The notes: a model not told the origin generated them from the letters alone. A stretch of DNA of 64,000 nt from Kribbella steppae (GCF_004342025.1 NZ_SLWN01000001.1:355972-419971), one strand, 5' to 3'; positions 8,577-16,287 are shown, counted from the first letter of the stretch. Program-made: numbers and translations.

Positions 8577-9257
8577 GTGGACACGTCCTGGGACGCACAG
8601 GTTCAGGCGGTCGCCGTTCTCGAGGAACCGACCCGGCGCCGCCTCTACGAGTACGTCGTCGCCCAGCCAACACCGGTCGGCCGGGACGACGCGGCGACCG
8701 CGCTCGGCATCCCCCGGACCACGGCCGCGTTCCACCTGGAGAAGCTCACTGAGGAAGACCTCCTCGCCACCTGCTACGAGCGCCGCAGCGGGCGCACCGG
8801 CCCGGGCGCCGGACGGCCGGCGAAGCTCTACCACCGGTCCGAACGTGAGATCGACATCACCCTCCCCGAGCGTCAGTACGCCGTCGCCGGCCGCCTGCTT
8901 GCCGCCGCGGTCGAGGACGCCGAAGCATCCGGCGGCTCACCCCGCGAGGCCGTGAACCGTCGCGCCCGGGAGTACGGCGAATCACTCGGCCGGACGGCGG
9001 GCGAAGGGTCGGTGGACCAGATCCTCAAAGCCCACGGCTTCGAGCCTCGTCCCGACAAGGACGGCATCGCGCTCGCCAACTGTCCGTTCCAACGCATCGC
9101 CAAAGACCAGCCCCAACTGGTCTGCGGGATGAACCTGCACCTGCTGGCCGGACTCATCAGCACCCTCGACATCCCGTACGAAGCCCGCCTCATCCCAACC
9201 CCCGGCCAGTGCTGCGTCCGCCTCGTGCCGGCCGGTCTAAGCTCGGCGGGTGGCTAA
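8577..9257 (+). CDS. SufR-like Fe-S helix-turn-helix transcriptional regulator
   Basis: A 226-residue protein with an ArsR/DeoR-like winged helix (about residues 10-75; recognition helix around TALGIPRTTAAFHLEKL) and a C-terminal sensor. The sensor holds NCPF (Cys169), QLVCGM (Cys183) and GQCCVRL (Cys212 and Cys213), a spacing close to the three-Cys cluster site of SufR. This suggests a cluster-bearing repressor that senses iron, oxygen or nitric oxide. No suf operon is in the window, so its targets are unknown; folE is divergent from it. The GTG follows a -10 box by 6 nt, so the message is probably leaderless. Its last 8 nt overlap ybaK. Confidence 0.85.
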   Translation: MDTSWDAQVQAVAVLEEPTRRRLYEYVVAQPTPVGRDDAATALGIPRTTAAFHLEKLTEEDLLATCYERRSGRTGPGAGRPAKLYHRSEREIDITLPERQYAVAGRLLAAAVEDAEASGGSPREAVNRRAREYGESLGRTAGEGSVDQILKAHGFEPRPDKDGIALANCPFQRIAKDQPQLVCGMNLHLLAGLISTLDIPYEARLIPTPGQCCVRLVPAGLSSAGG

Positions 9258-9738
9258 GAGCAAGCAGAGTCAGGGCACACCGGCGACGGTGACGTTGACG
9301 AAGGCGAAGGTCGAGTTCACCGCGCACACGTACGACCATGACCCAGGCGCGAAGTCGTACGGGCTGGAGGCGGCCGAGGCTTTGGGTCTCGCGCCCGAGC
9401 AGGTGTTCAAGACGCTGCTCGTCGAGGTCGACGGGAAGCTGACCGTCGGCGTCGTACCGGTGGACAAACAGCTCGACCTGAAGGCGATCGCGGCCGCGGC
9501 CGGCGGGAAGAAGGCGGTGATGGCCGACCCGGCCGCCGCCGAACGCACCACCGGGTACGTGGTCGGCGGCATCAGCCCGATCGGTCAGAAGCGCGCCCTG
9601 CCGACGGTTATCGACGCGACTGCCACCGACCACGACACCGTCTACGTCTCGGGCGGCCGCCGCGGCCTCGACATCGGCCTAGCTCCGACCGACCTGATCA
9701 CCGTCACCAACGCCCGCACAGCGACCATCGCCCGCTAG
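9250..9738 (+). CDS. ybaK: Cys-tRNA(Pro)/Cys-tRNA(Cys) deacylase YbaK/EbsC
   Basis: A 162-residue protein spanning the whole YbaK domain: AHTYDHDPGAKSYG near the N-terminus, EALGLAPEQVFKTLLVE with the conserved Lys, VPVDKQLDLKA and GGISPIGQK. The family hydrolyses cysteine mischarged on tRNA(Pro). It starts at GTG inside the last codons of the SufR-like gene, an 8-nt overlap, so it is probably translated from the same message. A link between Fe-S/cysteine sensing and Cys-tRNA editing is an attractive inference from that coupling but is not shown. Confidence 0.95.
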   Translation: MAKSKQSQGTPATVTLTKAKVEFTAHTYDHDPGAKSYGLEAAEALGLAPEQVFKTLLVEVDGKLTVGVVPVDKQLDLKAIAAAAGGKKAVMADPAAAERTTGYVVGGISPIGQKRALPTVIDATATDHDTVYVSGGRRGLDIGLAPTDLITVTNARTATIAR

Positions 9739-9803
9739 CTCCACAAGGCTGGCTGGCGCGTCGGGATCCCCAGGACGGAGCGCCTTCGGTCGTGACGGGT
9801 CAG

Positions 9804-11879
9804 TCAGCCGGTGATGCTTGGGTGGCCGGTTTCGAGGTGGGCGGTGAGGCGACGGCGGTAGGTCGCGTCTTCGGCGGCCGTGACCTCGACGTCGTACCAG
9901 CCGCGGTCGGTCGGCCAGGGCAGCTCGCGGGTCTGCTTGCCGCGCAGCTCCACTGTCACCGTCTTGCTGCCGTAACCGCGGGCCTTCACCTTCAAGGTCA
10001 GCGGCTTCCGCGACGTGTTCACCAACTCCAGCTCGAGTGAGTTCCGGTCCCGGCGAGCGCGAACGTCGAGGCCGGCCGCGGCGCCGTCGGCTGATCCGGC
10101 CAGCTCGACCCAGAACCGGTTCGGCCCCTGGACGGCGAGCTCGTACGGCCCGTCGACCGCGATCACCTCGGCGCGTTCCCGCCGTACGTCGACATGCTCG
10201 GGCGCGGGCAGTTCACCGCCGTACGAGTAGATCGCGAAATGCACGGCCTCGGTGCCCTTGTTGCCGAGGGCCAACGTCAGTTTGCCATCGGCAACGAAGC
10301 CGGAAACCGACGGCTGGTAAGGCAATGCGCGGGCCGGCCGGTGACCAGGCTCCTGCTGCGGCACGGCCTGGTCGGCCGGCGGGGTGGGCTTCCAGCGCTC
10401 GATCGGCGCGGGCACCGGACCGGGTGCGTCCAGGGACGGCTGCCGGTAGGTGCGGCCGAAGTCGAACGCCGACGTGAGGTCGCCGCAGGCGGTCCGGCGC
10501 CAGCTGCTGATGTTCGGCTCGCGGACGTCGGTCCAGCGCTCGAGGAACCGGATCACCGAGGTGTGGTCGAACACCTGCGAGTTGACGTGCCCGCCGACCG
10601 ACCACGGCGAGACGACGGTCATCGGCACCCGCGGGCCGAGGCCGATCGGCTGACCGGCGTACCAGTCGTCGCCGTTACCCGAGTCCGGCCGCGGCGCGAC
10701 CGGCGGCGGGACGTGGTCGAAGTACCCGTCGTTCTCGTCGAAGTTGATCAGCAGCACGGTCTTGGACCAGGTCTCCGGGTCCGAGGCGATCGCGTCGAGC
10801 AGGTCGTAGACGAGGTTCGCACTGCCGACCGGCGTGGACGAGCCGGGGTGCTCGGAGTCGATCGCGGACGGCACCAGCCAGCTGACCTGCGGGAGCTTGC
10901 CGGCCGTGATGTCGGCGCGCAGCCGCGGGACCAGCGACTCCGGCTCGGACCGGTACATCGCCTGGTAGAACAGCTTCTGGTCCTTGGCGGGCTGCTTGGC
11001 AACGGCGGCCTGCAACTGCTTCAACGCCGCGGCCTGCTCGGCCGGCGTCTTCGCGAAGAGCTTGTCGTAGAACTCCTCGGTGGTGCGGTAACCACCCGGC
11101 ACGGACGCGAGGATCCGGTGCCCGAGCTCCTTGAAGGTCGTGAAGTACTCGACCGCGTTGTCGGTGAAGTTGTCCCACTCCTGGTAGATCTGCCACGACA
11201 CCCCGGCCTGCTCGAGCCGTTCCGGGTACGACGTCCAGTCGTAGCCCTGGTGGTCGTAGGAGTACGCCGCGTTGGTCACCGCGCGTTGCGTCGTACCGGG
11301 CTCGTATCCCGTCGTCCCGGACCAGAGGTAGTTGCGGTTCGGGTTGGTGGAGCCGTTGACGGAGCAGTGGTAGGCATCGCAGATCGTGAAGGTCTCGGCG
11401 AGTTCGTACTGCAGCGGGATGTCGCGGCGGTCGTAGTGGGTCATCGTGGCCGCGGTCTTGGCCTGCACCCAGTCGTCGTTCCAGCCGTTGCCCCAGGCCT
11501 GGGTGGCGTCGCTGTAGCCGTGCGGCAGGGCACCGAGGTACTGGATGTCGTCCGCCTTCCGGCCGGCGTCCGCCGCGGCCTTGCGGATCGAGAACGGCAG
11601 CACCTCGCCACCACCGGCCTTCGGCTGGTGGAACACGCTCTTGCCGTTGCGCAGCCGCAGCGGCTGCCGGTCCCCGAACCCACGCACACCGCGCAGCGTC
11701 CCGTAGTAGTGGTCGAACGAGCGGTTCTCCTGCATCAGCACGATCACGTGCTCCACCGCGCGCAGACCACCGCGCCTCACCGGTTGCGCCATCGCCGTGT
11801 GCAGCGACGGGGGGAGCAGCGAAGCCGCCACTCCCCCTGCCGCCGAGCCGAGCACCAGACGCCGAGAAATCTCAGTCAT
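9804..11879 (-). CDS. Phosphocholine-type phospholipase C, Tat-exported
   Basis: A 691-residue protein with a twin-arginine signal (SRRLVLGSAAGG, Arg6-Arg7, with an AMAQP cleavage region near 29-33). The catalytic domain opens with VEHVIVLMQENRSFDHYYGT, typical of the PLC/acid-phosphatase superfamily, and later shows NFDENDGYFDHVPPP and DHTSVIRFLERW. The last 200 residues resemble the two C-terminal DUF756 beta domains of PlcN/PlcC enzymes. It should hydrolyse phosphatidylcholine or sphingomyelin outside the membrane, releasing phosphocholine. It sits alone between ybaK and the DAHP synthase gene; no phosphate box was noticed. Confidence 0.93.
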   Translation of the reverse strand: MTEISRRLVLGSAAGGVAASLLPPSLHTAMAQPVRRGGLRAVEHVIVLMQENRSFDHYYGTLRGVRGFGDRQPLRLRNGKSVFHQPKAGGGEVLPFSIRKAAADAGRKADDIQYLGALPHGYSDATQAWGNGWNDDWVQAKTAATMTHYDRRDIPLQYELAETFTICDAYHCSVNGSTNPNRNYLWSGTTGYEPGTTQRAVTNAAYSYDHQGYDWTSYPERLEQAGVSWQIYQEWDNFTDNAVEYFTTFKELGHRILASVPGGYRTTEEFYDKLFAKTPAEQAAALKQLQAAVAKQPAKDQKLFYQAMYRSEPESLVPRLRADITAGKLPQVSWLVPSAIDSEHPGSSTPVGSANLVYDLLDAIASDPETWSKTVLLINFDENDGYFDHVPPPVAPRPDSGNGDDWYAGQPIGLGPRVPMTVVSPWSVGGHVNSQVFDHTSVIRFLERWTDVREPNISSWRRTACGDLTSAFDFGRTYRQPSLDAPGPVPAPIERWKPTPPADQAVPQQEPGHRPARALPYQPSVSGFVADGKLTLALGNKGTEAVHFAIYSYGGELPAPEHVDVRRERAEVIAVDGPYELAVQGPNRFWVELAGSADGAAAGLDVRARRDRNSLELELVNTSRKPLTLKVKARGYGSKTVTVELRGKQTRELPWPTDRGWYDVEVTAAEDATYRRRLTAHLETGHPSITG

Positions 11880-11941
11880 GCCCGGGACACTAGGACCGCC
11901 CTGTAGCCGCCGCTAGGCCAGAAGGTGAACAACCGGGCGAC

Positions 11942-13024
11942 CTACCTGGCGCGCCGCTCCAGCACTGCGGCCCGCAGGTTCTCCAGCACCGACTCCGTGG
12001 TTTCCCAGCCCATGCACGCGTCGGTGATCGACTGGCCGTAGGCGAGCTCGCGCGTCGGGTCCAGGTCCTGGCGGCCCTCGACCAGGAAGGACTCGAGCAT
12101 CACGCCGACGATCGCGTCGTTGCCGGCCGCCACCTGTTGGCCGATCTCCTCCGCGACCACCGGCTGACGGCGGTGGTCCTTGCGGCTGTTGCCGTGGCTC
12201 GCGTCGACCACCGCGCGCTCCTGCAGCCCGGCCTTGCGCAGCTGCTCCATCGCACCGGCCACGGAATCCGTGTCGTAGTTGGGTCCGCTGTCGGATCCGC
12301 GCAGTACCAGGTGACAGTCCGGGTTGCCGCGGGTGTGCAGAATCGCGGGGGCGCCGTCGTGGTCGATACCGGTGAAGACGTGCGGTACGGAGGCGGCCTT
12401 GATCGCGTCGACCGCCGTACCGATGCTGCCGTCAGGGCGGTTCTTCATGCCGATCGGCATCGACAGACCGGAAGACAGCTGCCGGTGCACCTGACTCTCG
12501 ACCGTGCGTGCGCCGATCGCACCCCACCCGACGGTGTCGGCGATGTACTGCGGTGTGATCGGGTCGAGGAACTCGCAACCGACCGGGAGGCCGAGCTCGA
12601 GGACCTGCAGCAAGAGCTGACGGGCCGTGCGCAGGCCTCGGTTCACGTCACCGGAGCCGTCGAGACCCGGGTCGTTGATCAGGCCCTTCCAGCCCAGGGT
12701 GGACCGCGGCTTCTCGAAGTACACGCGCATCACCACGAGCAGACCGTCGGAGAGTCGCTCGGCCACGGGTCGGAGGCGTTCGGCGTACTCGAGGGCCGCC
12801 TTGGCGTCGTGCACCGAGCACGGGCCGACGACGACCAGCAGGCGGTCGTCAACGCCGTTCAGTACGTCGCTCACGGCCTGGCGACCGTCGACCACGGTCT
12901 GGGCGAGAGCGTCGCTGAGGGGCAACTCGTCGTGCAGGGCGAGCGGTGTGATCAGCGGGACGGTCTTCTCGATCCGTCGGTCGACGACCGCGGCCTGATC
13001 CGTCTGCCTCGGAAGGGTGTTCAT
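11942..13024 (-). CDS. aroF: 3-deoxy-7-phosphoheptulonate (DAHP) synthase, class I
   Basis: A 360-residue enzyme joining phosphoenolpyruvate and erythrose 4-phosphate, the first step of the shikimate pathway. Class I motifs are present: VVGPCSVHD, RVYFEKPRSTLGWKG, IGARTVESQVHR, GMKNRPDGS and DASHGNSRKDHRRQ. The frame is open further upstream, but the ATG at 13024 has AAAGGAG 9 nt before it and begins the family homology (MNTLPRQT), so the longer form is rejected. The 240 nt upstream hold an aromatic-rich leader peptide and a terminator hairpin, so expression is probably set by ribosome-mediated attenuation. Confidence 0.97.
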   Translation of the reverse strand: MNTLPRQTDQAAVVDRRIEKTVPLITPLALHDELPLSDALAQTVVDGRQAVSDVLNGVDDRLLVVVGPCSVHDAKAALEYAERLRPVAERLSDGLLVVMRVYFEKPRSTLGWKGLINDPGLDGSGDVNRGLRTARQLLLQVLELGLPVGCEFLDPITPQYIADTVGWGAIGARTVESQVHRQLSSGLSMPIGMKNRPDGSIGTAVDAIKAASVPHVFTGIDHDGAPAILHTRGNPDCHLVLRGSDSGPNYDTDSVAGAMEQLRKAGLQERAVVDASHGNSRKDHRRQPVVAEEIGQQVAAGNDAIVGVMLESFLVEGRQDLDPTRELAYGQSITDACMGWETTESVLENLRAAVLERRAR

Positions 13025-13084
13025 CTGCTGGGTCTCCTTTGATGGCCGGCCACGCCAGGAGGTCCTAGGCACGCGCCGGCGGGA

Positions 13085-13117
13085 GTGAGAAAAGGCAAGG
13101 ACGGATGTCCTTGCCTT
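13085..13117 (-). terminator. Attenuator terminator upstream of the DAHP synthase gene
   Basis: AAGGCAAGGAC (13092-13102) and GTCCTTGCCTT (13107-13117) form a perfect 11-bp stem with a 4-nt loop. On the minus strand it is followed by TTTTCTC, an intrinsic terminator. It lies between the leader-peptide stop (13147) and the aroF start (13024), so its place is that of an attenuator. Just upstream on the minus strand, GCCGGCC can pair with GGCCGGC inside the leader codons right after the aromatic cluster, giving a possible alternative fold. Confidence 0.85.
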
Positions 13118-13146
13118 CGGGCCGGCGTTGGTGTCTTCGGTGGGCG

Positions 13147-13251
13147 TCAGCAGGCGGCTGAGTCGCCCGGCACCAGGGCCGGCCACTCAAAAAATCGCCA
13201 ATAGCTGCGCTTCACGAGTACGACGATAGCACTCCAGGAAATGCCTGGCAT
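13147..13251 (-). CDS. Aromatic-rich leader peptide of the DAHP synthase attenuator
   Basis: A 34-codon ORF (39 codons if read from ATG 13266, 22 from GTG 13215) whose second half reads KRSYWRFFEWP, placing Tyr, three Trp or Phe pairs and a further Trp within seven codons. It ends 30 nt before the terminator stem of aroF. Starvation for any aromatic amino acid would stall the ribosome on this cluster. Corynebacterium glutamicum aroF is known to be governed by a comparable leader gene (aroR). ATG 13251 is chosen for the AAGG 6 nt upstream, but the start is uncertain. Confidence 0.75.
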   Translation of the reverse strand: MPGISWSAIVVLVKRSYWRFFEWPALVPGDSAAC

Positions 13252-13280
13252 CCGAGCCTTGGTCATGGTTGTCTCAGCCG

Positions 13281-13496
13281 GTGAGCATCCGAACCGCGCG
13301 ACCGAGCGAGCTGCCGTTGCTCCAGTCGCTCGAACTCGCCGCTGGAGTCCTCTTCCGCGACATCGGCATGACCGACGTCGCGGAACACCCGCCACCGGTG
13401 GAGGTCTTCGAGCACTTCCGGCAGGCTGGCCTGCCGCGTGATTGCTCGTCAGTAACCACGGGCGGTCCGCTGTCGTTGAGGGCTGCAACGGCCTAG
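13281..13496 (+). pseudogene. GNAT acetyltransferase remnant (N-terminal fragment)
   Basis: Residues 1-50 from GTG 13281 (IRTARPSELPLLQSLE, then AAGVLFRDIGM, then VAEHPPP) match the start of a GNAT N-acetyltransferase. After ...FRQAGLPRD the homology stops, and the acetyl-CoA binding motif (Q/RxxGxG/A) is missing. Only a non-homologous tail of about 20 residues remains before the stop. No continuation is found in the next frames before the next gene at 13577, so a deletion is more likely than a simple frameshift. It overlaps the promoter region of the divergent aro leader. Confidence 0.65.
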
Positions 13497-13576
13497 ACGA
13501 TGAGGGGTGCTGTGACGGTGGTTGGTCCGCTCGGGGTACACGTTCTGCTCGGTGACCGCCGGCACGGGGCCGGACG

Positions 13577-13906
13577 GTGAGGCCGCGGACCTTCGAACTG
13601 GTTCGCTACCGCGATCCCAGCGGCGTCTCCGGCACCGGTGTGGTGGCCGAGGGCTGTGAGTTCAGCGACGGCTCGGTGGCGCTGCGCTGGTGCGGTAACA
13701 ACCCCGCGACGGCGGTCTGGCCGGATATCGACTCCGTGCTCGCCGTCCACGGTCACCAGGGCGCGACCGAGGTGCGCTGGATCGAGGAGCAGTCCAGGTC
13801 GAGCCTCTTCGACGAGTTGCACCAGGTCCGTCCGCCCAATTCCGTCGCCGACCCACTGCCGGGCAGCCACGCCCGCGGATGGGCAGGCGCCCGCCATCTC
13901 AGGTAG
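13577..13906 (+). CDS. Conserved small protein of unknown function, copy 2
   Basis: A 109-residue paralogue of the protein at 7532. The cores align without gaps from residue 4 to about 68 (RTFELVRY, SGVSGTG, VAEG, FSDGSVALRW, TAVWPDIDSVLAVHGHQGAT), after which the tails are unrelated. The start is GTG at 13577, the equivalent position to copy 1. No enzyme motif, signal or membrane segment is seen. It ends 4 nt before the phosphatase start and is probably cotranscribed with it. Two copies within 6 kb, each beside unrelated genes, point to a widely used small domain of unknown role. Confidence 0.8.
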   Translation: MRPRTFELVRYRDPSGVSGTGVVAEGCEFSDGSVALRWCGNNPATAVWPDIDSVLAVHGHQGATEVRWIEEQSRSSLFDELHQVRPPNSVADPLPGSHARGWAGARHLR

Positions 13907-13910
13907 AAAC

Positions 13911-14468
13911 ATGCCCGTGACGCAGATCTACCTGGTTCGGCATGGAGAGCCGGACTACGAGCTGGTCGACTCCCGTGGTCTGCCCGGGATCGCGGCCGAC
14001 ACCGCCCCGCTCACCCCGGTCGGCGCCAAGCAGGCCGAGGAGCTCGCAGACCTGCTCAGCGGCATCGGAGCGACGTACCTGGTCAGCTCGCCGTTCACCC
14101 GCGCCCTGCACAGCGCCGCGATCATCGGGCACCGGCTTGCCCTCGGCGTACGGGTCGACTACGACCTGCGCGACTGGCTGCCGGACCACACCGGGTCGTG
14201 GCGCGGTCTGGCCGACGTACGGGCCGCTCAGGCCGAGTTCGAGGCGTACGACGGGGAATGGCCCGAAGGCATCCAACGTCCCTGGGAGCCGCTGTCCCGG
14301 GTCCGCGAGCGGGCTCGGGCCGCGCTGGGCCGGCATACCGCCAGCACGGACGGACCGGTGCTGGCGATCACCCACGCGATGGTGATCCGCGCGCTGACCG
14401 GCGAGACGGGTACGGCGCACGGCGCGCACGAGTACTACCGCTACGATCCAGCGGACGATGGGGCATGA
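13911..14468 (+). CDS. Histidine phosphatase family protein
   Basis: A 185-residue phosphoglycerate-mutase-like protein. The catalytic signature is IYLVRHGEPDYE near residues 6-17, with the phospho-accepting His in RHG. SSPFTRALHSA supplies the second Arg, and ITHAMVIRALTG the late catalytic His. The ATG at 13911 is the only start that begins the fold; upstream codons in this frame overlap the neighbour and are rejected. The substrate cannot be read from the sequence. It is followed after 21 nt by the two fluoride-channel genes. Confidence 0.92.
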   Translation: MPVTQIYLVRHGEPDYELVDSRGLPGIAADTAPLTPVGAKQAEELADLLSGIGATYLVSSPFTRALHSAAIIGHRLALGVRVDYDLRDWLPDHTGSWRGLADVRAAQAEFEAYDGEWPEGIQRPWEPLSRVRERARAALGRHTASTDGPVLAITHAMVIRALTGETGTAHGAHEYYRYDPADDGA

Positions 14469-14489
14469 CTGAGCGGAGCGAACTCATCG

Positions 14490-14870
14490 ATGGCACAGCC
14501 TGGACTACCTCGCGTCCTGGGCGTCGTTGCCCTCGGCGGGATCATCGGCTCGCTGGCCCGCTACGGACTTGCTGAGGCGTCGCCGCACGGGCCGGGCGAG
14601 TTTCCCTGGTCGACGTTCGCAACGAACGTGGTCGGCTGTTTCGCGATCGGTCTCCTGCTGGCGCGGTTGACGCCGCGATCGCACCCGCTGCTCCGACCGT
14701 TTCTCGGCACCGGCATCCTCGGCGGGTTCACGACCTTCTCGACGTTTGCCGTCGACACCGAGAAGCTGCTGCCCGAGCACGTGGTCGTTGCCCTGGTCTA
14801 CTTCTTCGGGACCGTCGCGGCCGGGTTGCTCGCGGCAACGCTCGGCGAGTGGGCCGGGCGGCCGCGATGA
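14490..14870 (+). CDS. crcB: Fluoride ion channel CrcB/FluC, subunit 1
   Basis: A 126-residue protein with four hydrophobic helices and FluC signatures: GGIIGSLARYGL at the N-terminus, FPWSTFATNVVGCFAIG (the conserved Asn-Val-Gly helix) and GILGGFTTFSTFAVDT (the Phe-box and sodium-site region). It exports fluoride as a dual-topology dimer. Its stop overlaps the start of a second crcB in ATGA. I looked for a fluoride riboswitch upstream and found none; the upstream gene ends 21 nt away. Confidence 0.95.
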   Translation: MAQPGLPRVLGVVALGGIIGSLARYGLAEASPHGPGEFPWSTFATNVVGCFAIGLLLARLTPRSHPLLRPFLGTGILGGFTTFSTFAVDTEKLLPEHVVVALVYFFGTVAAGLLAATLGEWAGRPR

Positions 14871-15229
14871 ACATCCTGCTCGTCGCACTCGGTGCGGCCG
14901 TCGGCGCTCCCCTGCGGTTCCTGGTGGACAAGCACATGGTCGGCCGGTTGTTGCTGAGTACGACAGTCACTGCGCCGCTGCCGTGGGGAACCTTCACCGT
15001 CAACATCCTGGGCAGCTTCCTGCTCGGGTTGCTCACCGGAGTGACCGATCGGACCACGACGTTGCTCGTCGGAGTCGGGTTCTGCGGCGCGTTCACGACG
15101 TACAGCACGTTCGCCGCGGAGACGACGGCGCTCGCTGCTTCCGGGCATCGCGGGAAGGCGTTGCTGAACGTCGTACTCAACCTCGGCGTCGGCCTACTGG
15201 CCGCCGTACTCGGTGCTGTGCTCGCCTGA
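14867..15229 (+). CDS. crcB: Fluoride ion channel CrcB/FluC, subunit 2
   Basis: A 120-residue second FluC protein starting at ATG 14867 within the stop of the first. Motifs are LGAAVGAPLRFLVDKH, WGTFTVNILGSFLLGLL and GFCGAFTTYSTFAAET. The pair may work as a heterodimer, as reported for other tandem crcB genes, each supplying one orientation. Charged residues differ between the two copies in line with opposite topology (inference). An in-frame GTG upstream at 14849 is rejected in favour of the coupled start. Confidence 0.94.
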   Translation: MNILLVALGAAVGAPLRFLVDKHMVGRLLLSTTVTAPLPWGTFTVNILGSFLLGLLTGVTDRTTTLLVGVGFCGAFTTYSTFAAETTALAASGHRGKALLNVVLNLGVGLLAAVLGAVLA

Positions 15230-15238
15230 AGCAATTGA

Positions 15239-15279
15239 GTGACTCATGTCACACCAGGTGATGACGTGAACACAGTCAC
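15239..15279. promoter_or_regulatory. Two CRP/GlxR-type sites upstream of the whiB gene
   Basis: GTGA-N6-TCAC, the core of the CRP/FNR consensus, occurs exactly at 15239-15252 and again at 15266-15279, with centres 27 bp apart. They lie about 150-190 nt before the WhiB start in a 200-bp gap with no gene. Mycobacterial whiB1 is known to be under cAMP-CRP control, so a similar arrangement is plausible. Confidence 0.6.
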
Positions 15280-15430
15280 CGCGTGAACTGGGCCCGATCA
15301 CGACCTGCGACGCCAGGTGCCGATAACAAATGGACCGAACTTCGAGACAACAAGGGTTGAACTCGGTGTGAGTTGAGCATAGTTTTCACCGAGCGCCCGT
15401 CCGCGCTTACGGTGAGTCAAGGAGGTTGCC

Positions 15431-15724
15431 ATGTCGAGAGGGATGCCTCGCCTGCCCCGCCCGCTCATGGATCTGTGGGACTGGCAGTCGCAAGCCGCGT
15501 GCCGCGACGTCAACCCGGAGTTGTTCTTCTCGCCCGAATCGGAGCGTGGCGTTCGCAAAAGGGCCCGCGAGATGGTGGCGAAGTCGCTCTGCGGAACCTG
15601 CCCGGTTCAGCCCGAATGCCGTCAGCACGCGCTCTCCGTCGGAGAGCCGTACGGCGTCTGGGGCGGCACCACGGAGTCCGAGCGCGACAACTCCATCCTG
15701 CCCGAGCACCGTAAGTCGGCGTGA
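15431..15724 (+). CDS. WhiB-family Fe-S transcription factor
   Basis: A 97-residue Wbl protein with the four cluster Cys: AACRD (Cys24), LCGTC (Cys54 and Cys57) and PEC (Cys63), followed by GEPYGVWGG, the sigma-factor-facing turn. WDWQSQAACRDVNPELFF and the SPESERG stretch resemble the WhiB3/WhiB4 group more than WhiB1 or WhiB2. It probably senses redox state or nitric oxide and regulates through sigma factor binding. AAGGAGG stands 5 nt before the ATG, so translation should be strong. It is monocistronic, with paired CRP-type sites upstream. Confidence 0.96.
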   Translation: MSRGMPRLPRPLMDLWDWQSQAACRDVNPELFFSPESERGVRKRAREMVAKSLCGTCPVQPECRQHALSVGEPYGVWGGTTESERDNSILPEHRKSA

Positions 15725-15788
15725 CGGAGCAGCTTCTCCACCACCCGCCATCAGCCGAAGTCCTCGCCGGTGAGGCCTGCGCGAAAGC

Positions 15789-16217
15789 TCAGGCCTTACC
15801 GTCGTCGGACTCTGACGGTGTCTCGTCCTCAGCCTTGGGCTTCGGCTTGGGCTTGCGGTCCGGTGGGTCCGGCTCGGCCTCGGGTTCTGGTTCCGGCGGC
15901 GTCCGATCCTGCGGCGGCTTCGCGGTCGTCCGCGGGTCGCGATAGCGGTCCAGGGACTTGAGGAAGTCCGGATCGTCGTCCGGCGCGACCGGACGGGTGG
16001 ACGGCTTCGGCGGCCGGACGGCGCGATCGCGACGGCCGAGCTGAGTGCGGAGCATCAGCAGCCAAACGATCGGCCCGATGAACGGGACGAACACGATCAG
16101 GACGATCCACACCAGCTTGGGCAGGTGCGGCACGTCCTCGTCGGGCGTCTGGATGCAGGAGAACAGCGCATACACGCTGAGCGCCAGGCTGATCAGGAAC
16201 GGCAGAAATCGAACCAC
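15789..16217 (-). CDS. PLDc_N-domain membrane protein
   Basis: A 142-residue protein with two hydrophobic helices: FLPFLISLALSVYALFSC (about 4-21) and VWIVLIVFVPFIGPIVWLL (about 36-54). The ...PKLVWIV...P..GP..W... layout is that of the phospholipase D N-terminal (PLDc_N) module found alone in many actinobacteria. After residue 65 it becomes a Pro/Glu/Lys-rich disordered cytosolic tail. It lacks any HKD catalytic motif, so it is not a phospholipase. The start is GTG 16217. Its role is unknown. Confidence 0.85.
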   Translation of the reverse strand: MVRFLPFLISLALSVYALFSCIQTPDEDVPHLPKLVWIVLIVFVPFIGPIVWLLMLRTQLGRRDRAVRPPKPSTRPVAPDDDPDFLKSLDRYRDPRTTAKPPQDRTPPEPEPEAEPDPPDRKPKPKPKAEDETPSESDDGKA

Positions 16218-16287
16218 GCTCCAACAGTACGGCGCGACGCCGAAAGCACCGCATCCCCGGGCCTGCCGGTGGTCAACCCGTAATCCG

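Noticed and set aside
9739..9803. Terminator between ybaK and the phospholipase gene
   Set aside because: Only a 5-bp GGCGC/GCGCC pairing over a long loop and no T run.
13025..13186. Longer N-terminus of DAHP synthase from 13186
   Set aside because: It would read through the terminator hairpin and part of the leader; AAAGGAG before ATG 13024 and family length fix the shorter form.
14380..14490. Fluoride riboswitch before crcB
   Set aside because: Only a weak GATGG word is present and the region is coding sequence of the phosphatase; the conserved pseudoknot core is absent.
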